This document shows positions 29,643 through 38,090 of a stretch of DNA of 41,128 nt, one piece after another; the stretch's first letter is position 1, and every line of letters begins with the position of its first letter. The notes beneath the pieces are model-generated. The model was not told the origin of the DNA, searched no databases, and saw only the letters and a program-made list of their open reading frames with translations. The stretch is from Candidatus Desulfovibrio gallistercoris. GTDB lineage: Bacteria > Desulfobacterota > Desulfovibrionia > Desulfovibrionales > Desulfovibrionaceae. The translations under genes and the position numbers were made by a program. Location: assembly GCA_019118745.1 (NCBI GenBank), contig DWYJ01000039.1, positions 1 to 41,128 on the forward strand, read 5' to 3'.

Positions 29643-31088
29643 GTGCACAACAGCGACTTTCCCACCTATCGCGGGCACATGGAATACGTCTGTCTGTCCT
29701 GCGGCCAGCGTTATCCCGCCGACAGCCTTCTGTATACCTGCCCGCAGTGCGGCGGCGTCTTCCTTCTGGAGAACACGGACTTTGCCCATCTGCGCACCAC
29801 GGACGGCCCCACCTGGCGCAAGCGCTTCGACAGCCGGGCCGCCGCCCGCAGCACCGCCCTGCGCGGCATTTTCCGGTATTATGAACTCATGGCCCCGCTC
29901 ATGGACGAGGAGGACATCGTCTACCTCGGCGAAGGGATCACGCCCATCGTGGAAGCCGCCGCGCCGCTGCGGGATCAGGTGGGCATCCCCTTTGCCTACA
30001 AGAACGACGGCCAGAACCCCAGCGCCTCCTTCAAGGACCGCGGCATGGCCTGCGCCTTCAGCTATCTGAAATGGCTCTGCCGCCGCAACGACTGGGAGGA
30101 AGTGCTCACCGTCTGCGCCTCCACCGGCGACACCTCGGCCGCGGCCGCGCTCTACGCCTCCTATGTGGGCGCGCCGCTCAAGAGCGTCGTGCTGCTGCCC
30201 CACGGCAAGGTGACGCCGCAGCAGCTTTCCCAGCCGCTGGGCAGCGGCGCTACGGTGCTGGAACTGCCCGGCGTGTTCGACGACTGCATGAAGGTGGTGG
30301 AACTGCTGGCCGAGAACTACCGCGTGGCCCTGCTCAACTCCAAGAACAGCTGGCGCATCCTCGGGCAGGAATCCTATGCCTATGAAGTGGCCCAGTGGTA
30401 CAACTGGGACGTGGACGGCCTCTGCCTCTTCGTGCCTGTCGGCAATGCGGGCAACATCACGGCCATCATGTCCGGCTTCCTCAAGATGTACGATCTGGGC
30501 ATCATCACGACCCTGCCGCGCATCTTCGGCGTGCAGTCCAGCCATGCCGACCCGGTCTATCGTTATTATGCCGCGCCGGAAGGCGAACGCGTCTGGCAGC
30601 CCGTGGACGTGCGGCCCAGCGTGGCCCAGGCGGCCATGATCGGCAACCCGGTGTCCATGCCGCGCGTGCGGCGTCTGGCGCAGCGCTTCGTGGAAGCCGG
30701 CGGCGAGCGGGCCTTCCAGGTGGTGCAGGTGACGGAGCAGCAGATCATGGACGCCATGATCGAGGCCAACCGCCACGGGCACATCGCCTGCACCCAGGGC
30801 GGCGAATGTCTGGCCGGCCTGCGCAATGCCCGCGCCCTCGGTCTTGTGGGCGGCAACGAGCATGCGGTGCTGGACGCCACGGCCCACGCGCTCAAGTTCT
30901 CCGGCTTCCAGGAGATGTATTTCGCCAACGCCTTCCCGCCCGCCTATGAAGTGCAGCCGGACGTGCGCCTGGCCAATGCGCCCGAACTCCTGCTGCCGCA
31001 GGAGGCCCGCGAGGGACGGGACGTGGCCGAATTCGCCCGCCTCGGCGCGGAAGCCGTGGTGAAGCGGCTGGGGCTGGCCCGGCGCTGA
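29643..31088 (+). CDS. thrC: Threonine synthase with N-terminal zinc ribbon
   Basis: PLP enzyme that converts O-phosphohomoserine to threonine, the last step of the pathway; homoserine dehydrogenase (hom) lies 5 kb away in this window. The 481-residue protein has a zinc ribbon (C17, C20, C33, C36) before the fold-type II PLP domain, with the lysine in SASFKDRG (K131) and the phosphate-binding GNAGN loop further on. The start is GTG: AAGGAG lies about 10 bases upstream and the first ATG (residue 13) would sit right at the zinc ribbon. A short copy of the repeat element starts 9 bases after the TGA stop. Confidence 0.94.
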   Translation: MHNSDFPTYRGHMEYVCLSCGQRYPADSLLYTCPQCGGVFLLENTDFAHLRTTDGPTWRKRFDSRAAARSTALRGIFRYYELMAPLMDEEDIVYLGEGITPIVEAAAPLRDQVGIPFAYKNDGQNPSASFKDRGMACAFSYLKWLCRRNDWEEVLTVCASTGDTSAAAALYASYVGAPLKSVVLLPHGKVTPQQLSQPLGSGATVLELPGVFDDCMKVVELLAENYRVALLNSKNSWRILGQESYAYEVAQWYNWDVDGLCLFVPVGNAGNITAIMSGFLKMYDLGIITTLPRIFGVQSSHADPVYRYYAAPEGERVWQPVDVRPSVAQAAMIGNPVSMPRVRRLAQRFVEAGGERAFQVVQVTEQQIMDAMIEANRHGHIACTQGGECLAGLRNARALGLVGGNEHAVLDATAHALKFSGFQEMYFANAFPPAYEVQPDVRLANAPELLLPQEAREGRDVAEFARLGAEAVVKRLGLARR

Positions 31089-31096
31089 GCCGCCCC

Positions 31097-31166
31097 TGAG
31101 CGAGCGGAAAACGCGTTTTCAGTCGTATGGAGTGGGACGCCAAGCGCTCCACACGAAAAATGCTCA
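31097..31166 (-). repeat. Short copy (F) of the 148-bp element behind thrC
   Basis: Reads as the reverse complement of the left third of the element: CGTATGGAGTGGGACGCCAAGCG and AAAATGCTCA (31157-31166) match the full copies with scattered changes, and GCGGAAAACGCGTTTT keeps part of the central hairpin. The middle is deleted. Orientation relative to thrC is the same as in the four stop-donating copies. Confidence 0.7.
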
Positions 31167-31264
31167 TGAAGAGGCAGACCGCCCCCTTCCCGCAGGCGGC
31201 CTGAGAGTCGTATCCCCCGGCGCACACGGGACTGCCGCTGCGCCCTCAGGACAAGGAGGTCATC

Positions 31265-31516
31265 ATGGCCACGGACAACGAACGCCCGCTGCTGCCCGGC
31301 CCCGTCAAGCAGGCACGTGCGGACCGGCCCACTTCCGTCATGAAGCTTGACGGCAAGGACAAGGAATTCGAGGAGTGGCGGCAGGGCCTCAAGGGCAAGG
31401 ACGCCCTGCGGGCCAACGTCTGGGATACGCTGGACCGCGGCGCCTGCCGCACCGGCAGGGAACAGGCGGACATCATCATGCAGACGCTCAAGCAGTTCGG
31501 CGCGCAGGAAAAATAG
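31265..31516 (+). CDS. Small hypothetical protein
   Basis: Not recognised. The 83-residue hydrophilic product has Arg/Lys/Asp/Glu throughout and no signal peptide, membrane helix or Cys pair (one Cys only, residue 60). The middle (LDGKDKEFEEWRQGLKGKDA, about 28-47) and C-terminal helix suggest a small soluble helical protein. A consensus ribosome site (AAGGAGG, 6 bases before ATG) and a strong terminator 26 bases after the stop make it a likely real gene with its own transcript or as the tail of thrC. No promoter was found in 31167-31264. Confidence 0.75.
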   Translation: MATDNERPLLPGPVKQARADRPTSVMKLDGKDKEFEEWRQGLKGKDALRANVWDTLDRGACRTGREQADIIMQTLKQFGAQEK

Positions 31517-31541
31517 CCGCTCGGACGCGCTCGCCATCCAG

Positions 31542-31574
31542 GCCCCTTTCCTTTTTGGGAAAGGGGCTTTTTTT
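31542..31574 (+). terminator. Strong terminator after the small protein gene
   Basis: GCCCCTTTCC (31542-31551) pairs with GGAAAGGGGC (31558-31567), followed by seven T. The following 31575-31690 is markedly AT-rich compared with the rest of the window. Confidence 0.93.
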
Positions 31575-31661
31575 GCGACTATCATCATAATATACTGCTT
31601 TTTCTGAAAATATTTTTTCTAAAATTTTGCAAATTATTTTTCATAAAATATTTCATAAGAA

Positions 31662-31690
31662 TTGACATGAAATTTTTGCGCTGCTATGGT
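31662..31690 (+). promoter_or_regulatory. Promoter of the DctP-type receptor gene
   Basis: TTGACA (31662-31667), 17 bases, TATGGT (31685-31690), at the edge of an AT-rich upstream stretch (31575-31680) that could act as an UP element. Start near 31697 gives a leader of about 119 bases, which holds a CRP/FNR-like site and a GC-rich imperfect hairpin (about 31712-31744). Confidence 0.75.
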
Positions 31691-31747
31691 CTCTCTACAG
31701 CACAAGCACTGACGCCGGGGCTGCCGGTCTTTCCTGCAGCCGGGCTA

Positions 31748-31765
31748 TTGTGACAATTTTCACAG
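31748..31765. promoter_or_regulatory. CRP/FNR-family binding site, TTGTGA-N6-TCACAG
   Basis: The core TGTGA-N6-TCACA is a perfect inverted repeat of the CRP/FNR type; in Desulfovibrio the same type of site is described for HcpR and related regulators. It lies about 52 bases downstream of the predicted start of transcription, so binding would block transcription unless a further promoter exists. The motif is seen; the regulator is inferred. Confidence 0.6.
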
Positions 31766-31815
31766 GAATGCGCGCGATCCTGTTCATGCAACCCGTTGTC
31801 ACCAAGGAGTACTGT

Positions 31816-32814
31816 ATGCGACGTTCGTTCCTTCTCTGTTGTCTGCTTGCCCTGGGCCTGCTGCTGCCCGGCACGGCGCGGGCCGTGGAATCCGTCAGCC
31901 TCAAGATCGGCATCGGCGATCCCATCACGGCGGACGCCGGGGAGCTGGGCCTCAAATTCAAGGAACTGGTGGAAAAGCGTACCGGCGGCAAGGTCAAGGT
32001 CACGCTCTACCCCAATTGCGAGCTGGGCGACGAGACCGAGATGCTGCACAATGTGCGCCGGGGCGTGCTGGACATGACCTGCGTGGGCGTGGGCAACATC
32101 ACTCCCTTCTCGCCGGGGCTGGGCGTGCTGACCTTCCCCTATCTCTTTGAAAATGATGAAATGGTGGTGCGCGGCACCACGGGCGCGGCCATGGACATGC
32201 TCAACAAGCTGACCATCAAGCAGGCCGGCCTGCGCATCCTGGCCTTCAGCTACACCTCGTTCCGCCACCTCACCAACTCCAAGCGGCCCGTGGAAACGCT
32301 TGACGACATCAAGGGCCTGAAGATCCGCGTGCCCAGCAACAAGGTCTTCATCGAGACCTACAAGGCCTGGGGCGCCAGCCCGGTGCCCATGGCCTGGTCC
32401 GAGACCTTCACCGCGCTCCAGCAGGGCGTGCTCGACGGGCAGTGCAATCCCTACGTGGTCAACCACAGCAAGAAGTTCGAGGAGATCCAGTCCTACCTGA
32501 CGGAACTGCACTACACCTACTCGCTCCAGCCGCTGGTCATCGGCGAGCGCCACTTCAAGAAGCTTTCGCCGGAACTCCAGACCATCCTGACCGAAGCGGG
32601 ACTGGAAGCGCAGGCCCACGTGCTGACCTGGCAGAACGAACACAGCGGCGCGGCCAGGAAGGCCATGCAGGACGCGGGCGTCAAGATCTCCACCCTCAAG
32701 GACGAGGACAAGTGGCGGCAGATCGCCATGGACAAGGTATGGCCCACGCTCTACGACATCGTGGGCGGACGCCGGCTCGTGGACGACTACCTCAAGCTGC
32801 TGCAGGCAAAGTAA
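31816..32814 (+). CDS. TRAP transporter solute-binding protein, DctP family (orphan)
   Basis: Periplasmic receptor that binds an organic acid and passes it to a TRAP membrane transporter. The 332-residue protein has a signal peptide (about 1-23, cleavage after ARA) and the DctP pattern: DDIKGLKIRVPSNKVF (about 173-188) with the substrate-clamping arginine, then GASPVPMAWSETFTALQQGVLDGQ. AAGGAG (31804-31809) selects ATG 31816; the frame is open upstream to 31750 but that region overlaps the regulator site. No DctQ or DctM membrane gene is adjacent, and a terminator follows, so it works with a transporter encoded elsewhere. The substrate cannot be read from sequence. Confidence 0.92.
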   Translation: MRRSFLLCCLLALGLLLPGTARAVESVSLKIGIGDPITADAGELGLKFKELVEKRTGGKVKVTLYPNCELGDETEMLHNVRRGVLDMTCVGVGNITPFSPGLGVLTFPYLFENDEMVVRGTTGAAMDMLNKLTIKQAGLRILAFSYTSFRHLTNSKRPVETLDDIKGLKIRVPSNKVFIETYKAWGASPVPMAWSETFTALQQGVLDGQCNPYVVNHSKKFEEIQSYLTELHYTYSLQPLVIGERHFKKLSPELQTILTEAGLEAQAHVLTWQNEHSGAARKAMQDAGVKISTLKDEDKWRQIAMDKVWPTLYDIVGGRRLVDDYLKLLQAK

Positions 32815-32820
32815 CGCACG

Positions 32821-32856
32821 AAAAAAGGCTGCGGCCTCACGGCGCCGCAGCCTTTC
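32821..32856. terminator. Bidirectional terminator between convergent genes
   Basis: A 12-bp perfect stem (32824-32835 with 32844-32855). On the minus strand six T follow the stem, on the plus strand only three. It sits between the stop of the DctP gene and the stop of the minus-strand gene ending at 32910. Confidence 0.85.
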
Positions 32857-32909
32857 CCATCTTTGGCGGCAGGCCCGCGGCCATGCGGCCGGGGCCTGTT
32901 TGCGCGTCC

Positions 32910-34838
32910 TTACTCAGTCTTGCCGTCAAGCAGGGCGTGCCAGCGCGGCAGGTTTTCATCCAGCTCCAGATAATCGGCGGGCAGGCTGACCACATGCGGA
33001 TCGGCCAGCGCGGCCCGCACATCATCCAGCGAGCCGGTGCGTTGCAGGCCCGGCACGTCCTGGAGCGGGCAGAGGTCGAAATTGTCATGGGGCCACATGA
33101 CCACGACCGGCAGGCCCAGCAGGGAGGCCTCCAGCGCCACGGTGGTGGAGTTGGACGCCCAGACCAGCGTACCGGCCTGCAGTTCGTCCTGGATCTTGCC
33201 GCCGGCGATGCGCACCCTTTCCATGCGGCTGCCCAGCAGGGAACGCAGCATGCCGTCCACGCTGAGATAGGGATGCGGCTTGACGATGATCTCGTAGTCA
33301 TCCAGCAGGCCGGCGCTCATGGCCCGCGCCATGAGCGAGAGGTGATCCTGCGTCTCGTCCTCAAAGAAGCTCGTCACCAGCAGCAGGCGGTGCGGCCGCT
33401 TGCCGGTATCTTCCACCCGCGGCCGCCCGGCAAGGTAGAGATAGCGCAGGGCTTCCACCACCTTGAGGCGATCCTCGGGCATATCGTTCTCCTGCCACTG
33501 GCGGGCCGCGCCGGAGCCGTTGGCGCACACCACGTCCGGCTGGAAGAGGTTGCAGTCCGGCGTGGAGAAGGTGCGGGGATCGTCGAAATACCGGAAGTCC
33601 GTGGGCCGGATGGTGGAGTGCTGCGCCCCGAAGACCGGCCCGGAGCCCGTCAGGTTGCGGGCCTCGTGGGCCCCGTGGGTGAGCATGCGCTCCCAGGGGC
33701 AGTTCTCCAGCGGGAAGGCGTACCATTCCTGCATGCCCACCAGGCGGATGTAGTTGCGGATGCCGCGGTACTGCAGGCAGCGCTCCAGACCGCGCCAGCC
33801 CCGGAAGGACTCGACCCAGTCGCCCTCCAGATAATCCCAGAAGTTCATGCGCGAACCGGCGAAGCGGAAGGCCTGCCGCACGTAGCGCTCCAGCCGGTAA
33901 CTGCGGTAGCTCAGGCGGATATGCCGCCGCCAGGCCGCCACGAGGTCGCGGAAGGACAGGAATTCCTCAAGATAGTGGAAGGACACGCCGTCCCGCTGCT
34001 CCTGCTGGAAACGTTTGCGCAGGCGGATGCAGTCCCGGAACTTGAGCTCCGGCGAGGGGAAGCGGACGAAAAGCCAGCGGATCCACGGACGCTCCGGCGC
34101 TTCCGCCGAGGGGTTGAGGATGTCGTGCAGCTTTTCCCAGTAGCGGGAACGGAAGCGCCCGTCCTGAGCGGCGTTCATGTCGATATTGGGGAAATACGTG
34201 GCGATGGTGGCCGACTTGCCCGGCGCGGCAGGCAGGGTGTAATTGCGGTTCTTCACCACATAGGGCAGCGCGCGGCGCACGTTCCACCACCAGTGGGCGT
34301 AACGGGCTATCGTCCGCAGCGCGGCGGGGCAGGCGTCATAGAAGCGCCGCAGGCGGGATTTCTCCCGCGCGGGGGGCTGGTTGGGGTCGTGGAACTCCAC
34401 GAACATGCGCCCCGTGGCGCGGCAGTAGTTGGCCAGGGTATGGCGCAGCAGCGCATCCCCGCCGGACAGGCGCAGGATGGTGTACTTGCCCTCGTCCAGC
34501 AGCTTTTCCAGCGCACGCAGCTTATAGACTTCGTACAGGTGAGGGCTCATCTTGGGATGACGCTCGAACAGCAGGGAGCACCACCACATGGACAGCGATT
34601 CCCCGGCCTTGAGATGACTGTGGAGCTGCCAGCCGGAGATGGACATGCGGCCGAGGTCATAGGCCCAGCGCATGTGCTCGTCCCGGATCTCCCGGATCTG
34701 GCTGTTCATGAGCGCAGGCAGGGAGAACTCCCCTTCCGGCACGTCCCAGCGGTTCCAGTGCGCCACATCCGTCGGCGTCCCGTCCTGGAATTCCGGCGGA
34801 AGCGTGGTCTTTTCCACAAGCAGCGTCAATTCTTTCAT
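32910..34838 (-). CDS. Surface-carbohydrate biosynthesis protein (TIGR04326-like)
   Basis: Probably a cytoplasmic enzyme of surface polysaccharide synthesis. The 642-residue protein has two halves. The N-terminal half (to about 330) is Trp- and Arg-rich with no motif I can name. The C-terminal half looks like a GT-B or CDP-alcohol glycerophosphotransferase-type fold: EIIVKPHPYLS (about 533-543) and the nucleotide-binding pattern ASNSTTVALEASLLGLPVVV (about 570-589). The overall plan fits the family annotated as surface carbohydrate biosynthesis TIGR04326; this assignment is from memory of the family pattern. AAAGGAGAG precedes the ATG. It starts 30 bases after mtnA and is presumably co-transcribed with it. 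Confidence 0.65.
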   Translation of the reverse strand: MKELTLLVEKTTLPPEFQDGTPTDVAHWNRWDVPEGEFSLPALMNSQIREIRDEHMRWAYDLGRMSISGWQLHSHLKAGESLSMWWCSLLFERHPKMSPHLYEVYKLRALEKLLDEGKYTILRLSGGDALLRHTLANYCRATGRMFVEFHDPNQPPAREKSRLRRFYDACPAALRTIARYAHWWWNVRRALPYVVKNRNYTLPAAPGKSATIATYFPNIDMNAAQDGRFRSRYWEKLHDILNPSAEAPERPWIRWLFVRFPSPELKFRDCIRLRKRFQQEQRDGVSFHYLEEFLSFRDLVAAWRRHIRLSYRSYRLERYVRQAFRFAGSRMNFWDYLEGDWVESFRGWRGLERCLQYRGIRNYIRLVGMQEWYAFPLENCPWERMLTHGAHEARNLTGSGPVFGAQHSTIRPTDFRYFDDPRTFSTPDCNLFQPDVVCANGSGAARQWQENDMPEDRLKVVEALRYLYLAGRPRVEDTGKRPHRLLLVTSFFEDETQDHLSLMARAMSAGLLDDYEIIVKPHPYLSVDGMLRSLLGSRMERVRIAGGKIQDELQAGTLVWASNSTTVALEASLLGLPVVVMWPHDNFDLCPLQDVPGLQRTGSLDDVRAALADPHVVSLPADYLELDENLPRWHALLDGKTE

Positions 34839-34868
34839 GGACTCTCCTTTCTGAAAGGCCGCCCGTCC

Positions 34869-35912
34869 TCAGGCGGACAGCGCCGCCGCGAGCGTATGCG
34901 CGTAGGGCGGCTTGAGTATGCCTTTTTCGGTGATGATGCCGGTGATGAGCGCGGCCGGGGTCACGTCGAAGGCAAAATTATAGACCGGTACGCCATCGGG
35001 GCAGACCTGCCGTCCGCCCAGGCAGCGCACCTCTTCCGCCGGGCGTTCCTCGATGGGGATGCCCGTGCCGTCCCTGGTGGCGAGGTCGATGGTCGAGAGG
35101 GGGGCGGCCACATAGAAGGGGATGCCGAATTCCCGCGCCAGCAGGGCCACGCCGTAGGTGCCGATCTTGTTGGCGGTGTCGCCGTTGGCGGCGATGCGGT
35201 CAGCCCCCACCACCACCACGTCCACCATGCCCCGGCTCATGAGCAGGGCGCAGGCGTTGTCGCAGGCCACGGTGACGTCGATGCCGTCCCGCTGCAATTC
35301 CCAGGCCGTCAGGCGCGCGCCCTGCAGGAAGGGCCGCGTCTCGTCGGCGATGACCCGCACGCGTTTGCCCGCCTCGCAGGCTCCGCGGATGACCCCCAGC
35401 GCCGTGCCGTATCCGGCGGTGGCCAGCGCCCCGGCATTGCAGTGCGTGAGCACGGTCTGCCCGTCGCCGACGACCTCCGCCCCCGCCCGGCCGATGGCCC
35501 GGCAGATGGCGATGTCCTCGGCCTGCATGGCAAGGGCCTCATCCGTGATGCGGGCAAGCAGTTCCGGCCCCTCCATCTCCCCGGCAGCCTGCCAGAGGCG
35601 GCGGATGCGGTCCACCCCCCAGCGCAGATTGACGGCCGTGGGCCGGGCCGCGGCAAGCCGCTCCAGCGCAGCCGCATAGGCCGTGCGCCAGTCGGCGACG
35701 CCGCCCGCCAGCACTTCCGCAAGGGCCAGCGCCGCCCCGAAACCCGCCGTCACGCCGATGGCCGGCGCGCCCCGTACCACCATGACCTGGAGCGCCCGCA
35801 CCACATCATCCAGCGTACGGCAGACGACGGTACGCTCCTCCACGGGCAGCAGGCGCTGATCCAGCAGGTGCAGCTCGCGGCGCTCGCGGTCAAAGAAAAT
35901 ATGATCTTCCAT
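34869..35912 (-). CDS. mtnA: Methylthioribose-1-phosphate isomerase
   Basis: Isomerises 5-methylthioribose 1-phosphate to methylthioribulose 1-phosphate in the methionine salvage route, or feeds the related DHAP shunt. The 347-residue protein matches the aIF2B/MtnA family: [13 protein letters not shown] near 47-59, catalytic cysteine in [11 protein letters not shown], and the aspartate in [19 protein letters not shown]. No other mtn gene is adjacent. Two ATGs stand side by side (35915 and 35912); GGGGGA almost touches the first, so the second is preferred, and an in-frame start at 35978 would overlap the promoter. A surface-carbohydrate gene follows in the same transcript. Confidence 0.93.
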   Translation of the reverse strand: MEDHIFFDRERRELHLLDQRLLPVEERTVVCRTLDDVVRALQVMVVRGAPAIGVTAGFGAALALAEVLAGGVADWRTAYAAALERLAAARPTAVNLRWGVDRIRRLWQAAGEMEGPELLARITDEALAMQAEDIAICRAIGRAGAEVVGDGQTVLTHCNAGALATAGYGTALGVIRGACEAGKRVRVIADETRPFLQGARLTAWELQRDGIDVTVACDNACALLMSRGMVDVVVVGADRIAANGDTANKIGTYGVALLAREFGIPFYVAAPLSTIDLATRDGTGIPIEERPAEEVRCLGGRQVCPDGVPVYNFAFDVTPAALITGIITEKGILKPPYAHTLAAALSA

Positions 35913-35977
35913 CATTCCCCCGAAAAACAGCCTCACGGCGGCGGCAGGCGATTCCGTCTCCTCCGCCGTGTTCCGCA

Positions 35978-36006
35978 AGCATAGCCCAGAAGTCCGCGCT
36001 TGGCAA
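35978..36006 (-). promoter_or_regulatory. mtnA promoter
   Basis: On the minus strand TTGCCA (36006-36001), 17 bases, TATGCT (35983-35978). Start near 35971 gives a leader of about 59 bases. It is back to back with the hom promoter. Confidence 0.7.
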
Positions 36007-36013
36007 AGATGAC

Positions 36014-36043
36014 TTTACAAGGCGGCGCGCCGCTGGATATGAT
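36014..36043 (+). promoter_or_regulatory. hom promoter
   Basis: TTTACA (36014-36019), 18 bases, TATGAT (36038-36043). Start near 36050 gives a leader of about 70 bases. The -35 boxes of hom and mtnA are only 7 bases apart, so the two genes share one short control region. Confidence 0.65.
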
Positions 36044-36119
36044 GCGGGGCCGGCCTCCCGGACATGCTGTCCCAATCCACGACTGCCGGCTGACGGGCCC
36101 CGCGCCCTCTGGAGAATCT

Positions 36120-37436
36120 ATGACGCAAGAGAGCAACAAACCGCTGGTCATCGGTCTGGCCGGCTTCGGCACGGTGGGCGGCGGTCTGGCCCGCCTCCTT
36201 GAAGAGAACGCGGACCTCATCCGCCGCCGCGGCGGCCGCGACATGGTGGTCAAGAAAGTGCTGGTGCGCCATGCGGGCAAGGCGCGTCAGGTGGCCCTGC
36301 CCGCCGGGGCGGAGCTCACCACCGACCCGGCCGCCCTGACGGACGATCCCGAGATCGACGTGCTCGTGGAGCTCATGGGCGGCATCGAAACGGCGGGGAA
36401 GATCATCGACCGCGCGCTGGACATGGGCAAGCATGTCGTTACCGCCAACAAGGCCCTGCTGGCCGAAAAAGGCCTCTGCCTGCTGGAAAAGGCCTGGAAC
36501 AAGGGGCGCATCCTGCGCTACGAGGCCAGCGTGGCCGGGGCCATCCCCGTGGTGGCGGCCCTCAAGGAGAGCCTGGCGGGCAACCGCATCTCTTCGCTGG
36601 TGGGCATCCTCAACGGCACGAGCAATTACATCCTCTCCGAGATGACGAGCAACGGCCTCGACTTCAACGTGGCCCTCAAGCAGGCGCAGGAACTGGGCTA
36701 TGCCGAGGCCGACCCCACGCTGGACATCGACGGCCATGACGCCGCCCACAAGCTGACCATCCTCATCCAGCTTGCCTACGGCGCCTACTACCCCTTCACG
36801 GCCATGCCGGTGCGCGGCATCCGCGGCCTTTCGAGCATGGACATTCGTCTGGCCCGCGAATTCGGCTACCGCATCAAGCTCATCGCCCAGGTGCGCGAAT
36901 GCGAGCATCAGCCCGGGCAGCCCCCGCGTCTTGAGGCCGGGGTCTTCCCCGCCCTCGTGCATCATACGTTGCTGCTGGCCCGCGTGGGCGGCGTCTACAA
37001 TGCCGTGCGGGTGGAGAGCAATGCCGCGGGCTCGCTCTTCTTCCACGGGCGCGGCGCGGGCGACCTGCCCACGGCCGGCGCGGTGCTGGCCGATCTGGTG
37101 GCCGTGGCCCGCGAAGAACGCCCCAACAATACCGGCTTTGCCGCGCCCCGGCCCGAAGCGGCCTCCGTGGTGCCGCCGGAAGAATGGCGCTCCTGCTACT
37201 ATGTCCGCCTCATGGTGGACGACGCGCCCGGCGTGCTGCGCGACCTGGCCGGCTGCATGGCCGAAGAAGGCATCAGCCTTGCGCAGGTCATCCAGAAGTC
37301 CGACGAGGGCAGCGGCGTCCCGCTGGTCTTCATGACCCACGAGACCACCGAAGAAGCCATGAGCCGCGCGCTCCAGCATACCCTCGACCGGGGCATGCTG
37401 CGTGAGCCCGCCGTCTACTTCCGGGTGGTCGGCTAA
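36120..37436 (+). CDS. hom: Homoserine dehydrogenase
   Basis: Reduces aspartate semialdehyde to homoserine, the branch to threonine and methionine. The 438-residue monofunctional enzyme has an N-terminal nucleotide fold (IGLAGFGTVGGGLA, about 11-24), VTANKALLAEKG (about 107-118), the catalytic core GILNGTSNYILSEM (about 162-175) and GYAEADPTLDIDGHDAAHK (about 194-212), then a C-terminal ACT domain (from about 360, YVRLMVDDAPGVLRDLA) for feedback control by threonine. TGGAGA precedes ATG 36120; the longer frame from 36000 covers the promoter and is not used. Confidence 0.96.
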   Translation: MTQESNKPLVIGLAGFGTVGGGLARLLEENADLIRRRGGRDMVVKKVLVRHAGKARQVALPAGAELTTDPAALTDDPEIDVLVELMGGIETAGKIIDRALDMGKHVVTANKALLAEKGLCLLEKAWNKGRILRYEASVAGAIPVVAALKESLAGNRISSLVGILNGTSNYILSEMTSNGLDFNVALKQAQELGYAEADPTLDIDGHDAAHKLTILIQLAYGAYYPFTAMPVRGIRGLSSMDIRLAREFGYRIKLIAQVRECEHQPGQPPRLEAGVFPALVHHTLLLARVGGVYNAVRVESNAAGSLFFHGRGAGDLPTAGAVLADLVAVAREERPNNTGFAAPRPEAASVVPPEEWRSCYYVRLMVDDAPGVLRDLAGCMAEEGISLAQVIQKSDEGSGVPLVFMTHETTEEAMSRALQHTLDRGMLREPAVYFRVVG

Positions 37437-37443
37437 CGTCTTC

Positions 37444-37483
37444 CGCCGGAGACGGTGCAGCCCCTGCCCGTCTCCGGCGCTTT
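37444..37483 (+). terminator. Hairpin after hom
   Basis: A 12-bp perfect stem (37444-37455 with 37468-37479) with a further 4-bp inner stem, followed by only three T. It starts 8 bases after the hom stop. Terminator is likely, but read-through to the next gene is possible. Confidence 0.6.
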
Positions 37484-37544
37484 GCGGCGCATCCGCCCTC
37501 TTTCCCGGAGGCGGCGACCGCCGCGCCCCGGCACAGGAGGCCGC

Positions 37545-37961
37545 ATGCTTGCCTTTGACATCACCACCCAGGGCCGTTGCCGGATGCACGACATCACCGG
37601 CGAGGTCCGCCGCCTCCTGCGCGAGGCCCTGACGCAGTTCCCCGGCCCGCGCAGCGGCGCGCTGGCCCTCTTCTGCCCGCACACCACCTGCGGTCTGACC
37701 ATCAACGAAGGCGCGGACCCGGACGTCTGCCGAGATATGGAAGGCTTCTTCCGCCGTCTCGTCCCGCAGGACCCGGCCTTTGCCCATGCCGAAGGCAACA
37801 GTGACGCTCACATCAAATGCACCCTGCACGGCCCGTCCCTGCTGGTGCTCGTGGAGGACGGCGAGCTGCGCCTCGGCACCTGGCAGGCCATCTATCTTTG
37901 CGAAGGCGACGGCCCGCGTCGCCGCTCCGTCTGGGCGCAATGGCTGCCCGGCCCGCGCTGA
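37545..37961 (+). CDS. yjbQ: YjbQ/UPF0047 family protein
   Basis: Small conserved cytoplasmic protein; E. coli YjbQ has weak thiamine-phosphate synthase activity in vivo, but the physiological role is unsettled. The 138-residue product shows the family motifs: CPHTTCGLTINEGADPDV (about 44-61) and, towards the C-terminus, NSDAHIKCTLHGPSLLV and GTWQAIYLCEGDGPRRR, which carry the conserved His and Glu. AGGAGG lies 4 bases before the ATG at 37545; the frame is open upstream but covers the hom terminator. Confidence 0.92.
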   Translation: MLAFDITTQGRCRMHDITGEVRRLLREALTQFPGPRSGALALFCPHTTCGLTINEGADPDVCRDMEGFFRRLVPQDPAFAHAEGNSDAHIKCTLHGPSLLVLVEDGELRLGTWQAIYLCEGDGPRRRSVWAQWLPGPR

Positions 37962-38090
37962 GCCCGCGCCTCCCCCTCCGCCTGCTGCGTGCCGCTTTTC
38001 CCCGGCGGCGAAACAGGCTATGCTCATCTTTCCGCTCCGGGCGGACCGTCAGGCCGCCCTTACCTTCCCACCAACCTTGCGAGGTGACCT

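Noticed and set aside
26173-30069. A 1298-codon open frame on the plus strand opposite the alpha-2-macroglobulin gene
   Set aside because: Mirror frame of a high-GC gene: His/Gly/Arg/Gln-rich, no domain, no ribosome site, and it runs into thrC. The minus frame has clear family motifs.
31750-31815. Longer N-terminus for the DctP-type protein starting at GTG 31750
   Set aside because: It would put residues in front of a complete signal peptide and start inside the CRP/FNR-like site; AAGGAG supports ATG 31816.
36000-36119. Forty extra residues at the N-terminus of homoserine dehydrogenase
   Set aside because: The stretch overlaps the promoter and the Rossmann fold begins correctly from ATG 36120.
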